Below are positions 51,907 to 52,448 of a DNA stretch of 52,448 bases, piece by piece (the first letter of the stretch is position 1; every line of letters begins with the position of its first letter). The notes beneath the pieces were generated by a model. The model was not told the DNA's origin, ran no database searches, and worked only from the letters and a program-made list of their open reading frames with translations. Where the stretch lies: the NCBI RefSeq assembly GCF_014193515.1, contig NZ_BLXX01000021.1, forward strand, positions 1 through 52,448, in the 5' to 3' direction. A program made the position numbers and the translations under genes. This stretch comes from Geomonas silvestris. Its GTDB lineage: Bacteria; Desulfobacterota; Desulfuromonadia; Geobacterales; Geobacteraceae.

Positions 51907-52448
51907 ATGGCAAAAGCGAAATTTGAAAGAACTAAGCCGCATGTCAACATTGGCACCATCGGTCACGTTGACCACGGCAAAACCACCCTGACCGCTGCTA
52001 TCACTAAGGTGCTGGCCGGTAAGGGCCAGGCTGAGTTCAAAGCATTCGACCAGATCGACAACGCCCCGGAAGAGCGCGAGCGTGGTATCACCATCGCAAC
52101 CGCCCACGTTGAGTACGAGACCGACAAGCGTCACTACGCTCACGTCGACTGCCCGGGCCACGCCGACTATGTTAAAAACATGATCACCGGTGCTGCCCAG
52201 ATGGACGGCGCTATCCTGGTTGTTTCCGCCGCTGACGGCCCGATGCCGCAGACCCGCGAGCACATCCTCTTGGCTCGTCAGGTTGGCGTCCCCTACATCG
52301 TCGTGTTCCTGAACAAGGCCGACATGGTGGACGACGAGGAGCTCCTCGAGCTGGTCGAGCTGGAAGTTCGCGAACTGCTCTCCTCCTACGACTTCCCGGG
52401 CGACGACGTACCCATCATCAAGGGTTCCGCTCTGAAAGGCCTGGAAGG
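51907..52448 (+). CDS. tuf: Elongation factor Tu (3' end outside window)
   Basis: The first 180 residues of EF-Tu are present: [28 protein letters not shown] with the P-loop GHVDHGKT, switch I around [13 protein letters not shown], the [10 protein letters not shown]3 motif and the NKAD G4 motif. CAGGGAGGA is placed 9 bases before the ATG. It brings aminoacyl-tRNA to the ribosome. The gene is cut by the window edge, not truncated biologically as far as can be seen. It follows four tRNA genes as in the E. coli tufB operon. Confidence 0.97.
   Translation, partial: MAKAKFERTKPHVNIGTIGHVDHGKTTLTAAITKVLAGKGQAEFKAFDQIDNAPEERERGITIATAHVEYETDKRHYAHVDCPGHADYVKNMITGAAQMDGAILVVSAADGPMPQTREHILLARQVGVPYIVVFLNKADMVDDEELLELVELEVRELLSSYDFPGDDVPIIKGSALKGLE

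Overview
This is a GC-rich chromosomal segment that looks like Geobacteraceae (Desulfuromonadia), probably the Geobacter/Citrifermentans/Geomonas group. The evidence is the combination of hopanoid genes, menaquinone biosynthesis, class I fumarase, solitary CheD and CheX, abundant c-di-GMP-type proteins, a diadenylate cyclase in a Gram-negative setting, and repeat-rich intergenic regions. The species call is inference. Almost everything is ordinary chromosomal housekeeping; the unusual material lies in domain fusions, one lipid-scavenging set and several intergenic repeat families.

Layout. 1-342: the right end of an IS256-family insertion sequence abutting a 21-bp minisatellite. 352-4162: hopanoid-modification genes (hpnG-like divergent from hpnJ, then hpnK and a small translationally coupled DMT-type transporter). 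4271-10738: cheD, a DUF3108 envelope protein, a DUF985 cupin, asnS, a secreted PDZ protein plus periplasmic glutaredoxin, a small MerR-type HTH protein, then an HD-GYP protein and cheX behind a sigma-28-like promoter. 10857-18825, all minus strand: class I fumarase, then a VolA-like lipoprotein lipase, FadL and an acyl-CoA synthetase, which together suggest uptake and activation of fatty acids from exogenous lipids. 19031-25895: an 87-aa unknown, a methyltransferase, ubiE/menG, a CdaA-YbbR fusion (c-di-AMP synthase fused to its usual partner domain), a LysM-NlpC/P60 wall hydrolase, a B12-binding radical SAM-TPR protein and a small lipoprotein. 26012-34900, minus strand: AsmA-like protein and NtrY-like kinase, lpxC, then a phasin-like protein coupled to an ABC1/UbiB kinase. 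35058-41482: a GspE/PilB ATPase, a PAS-GGDEF protein, a Cdh-like HIT protein, glgC and a ChaN-PDZ lipoprotein.

41483-42618 is a 1.1-kb gene-free region carrying a 42-bp tandem repeat with a 126-bp higher-order period. 42619-49039 holds amino-acid and translation genes: leuB, two different aspartate-semialdehyde dehydrogenases, truA, rplM-rpsI and argC. 49106-51112 is a YgiQ-family radical SAM protein with a Gly/Arg/Ser-rich tail. The window ends in tRNA-Thr(TGT)-Tyr(GTA)-Gly(TCC)-Thr(GGT)-tuf, the same order as the E. coli tufB operon; tuf runs off the end.

I see no phage, CRISPR array, toxin-antitoxin or defence island. The best candidates for something under-described are the CdaA-YbbR fusion, the VolA/FadL/acyl-CoA-synthetase set, the tandem asd pair, and two classes of structured repeats (heptamer-bounded elements and the 21/42-bp codon-multiple minisatellites).
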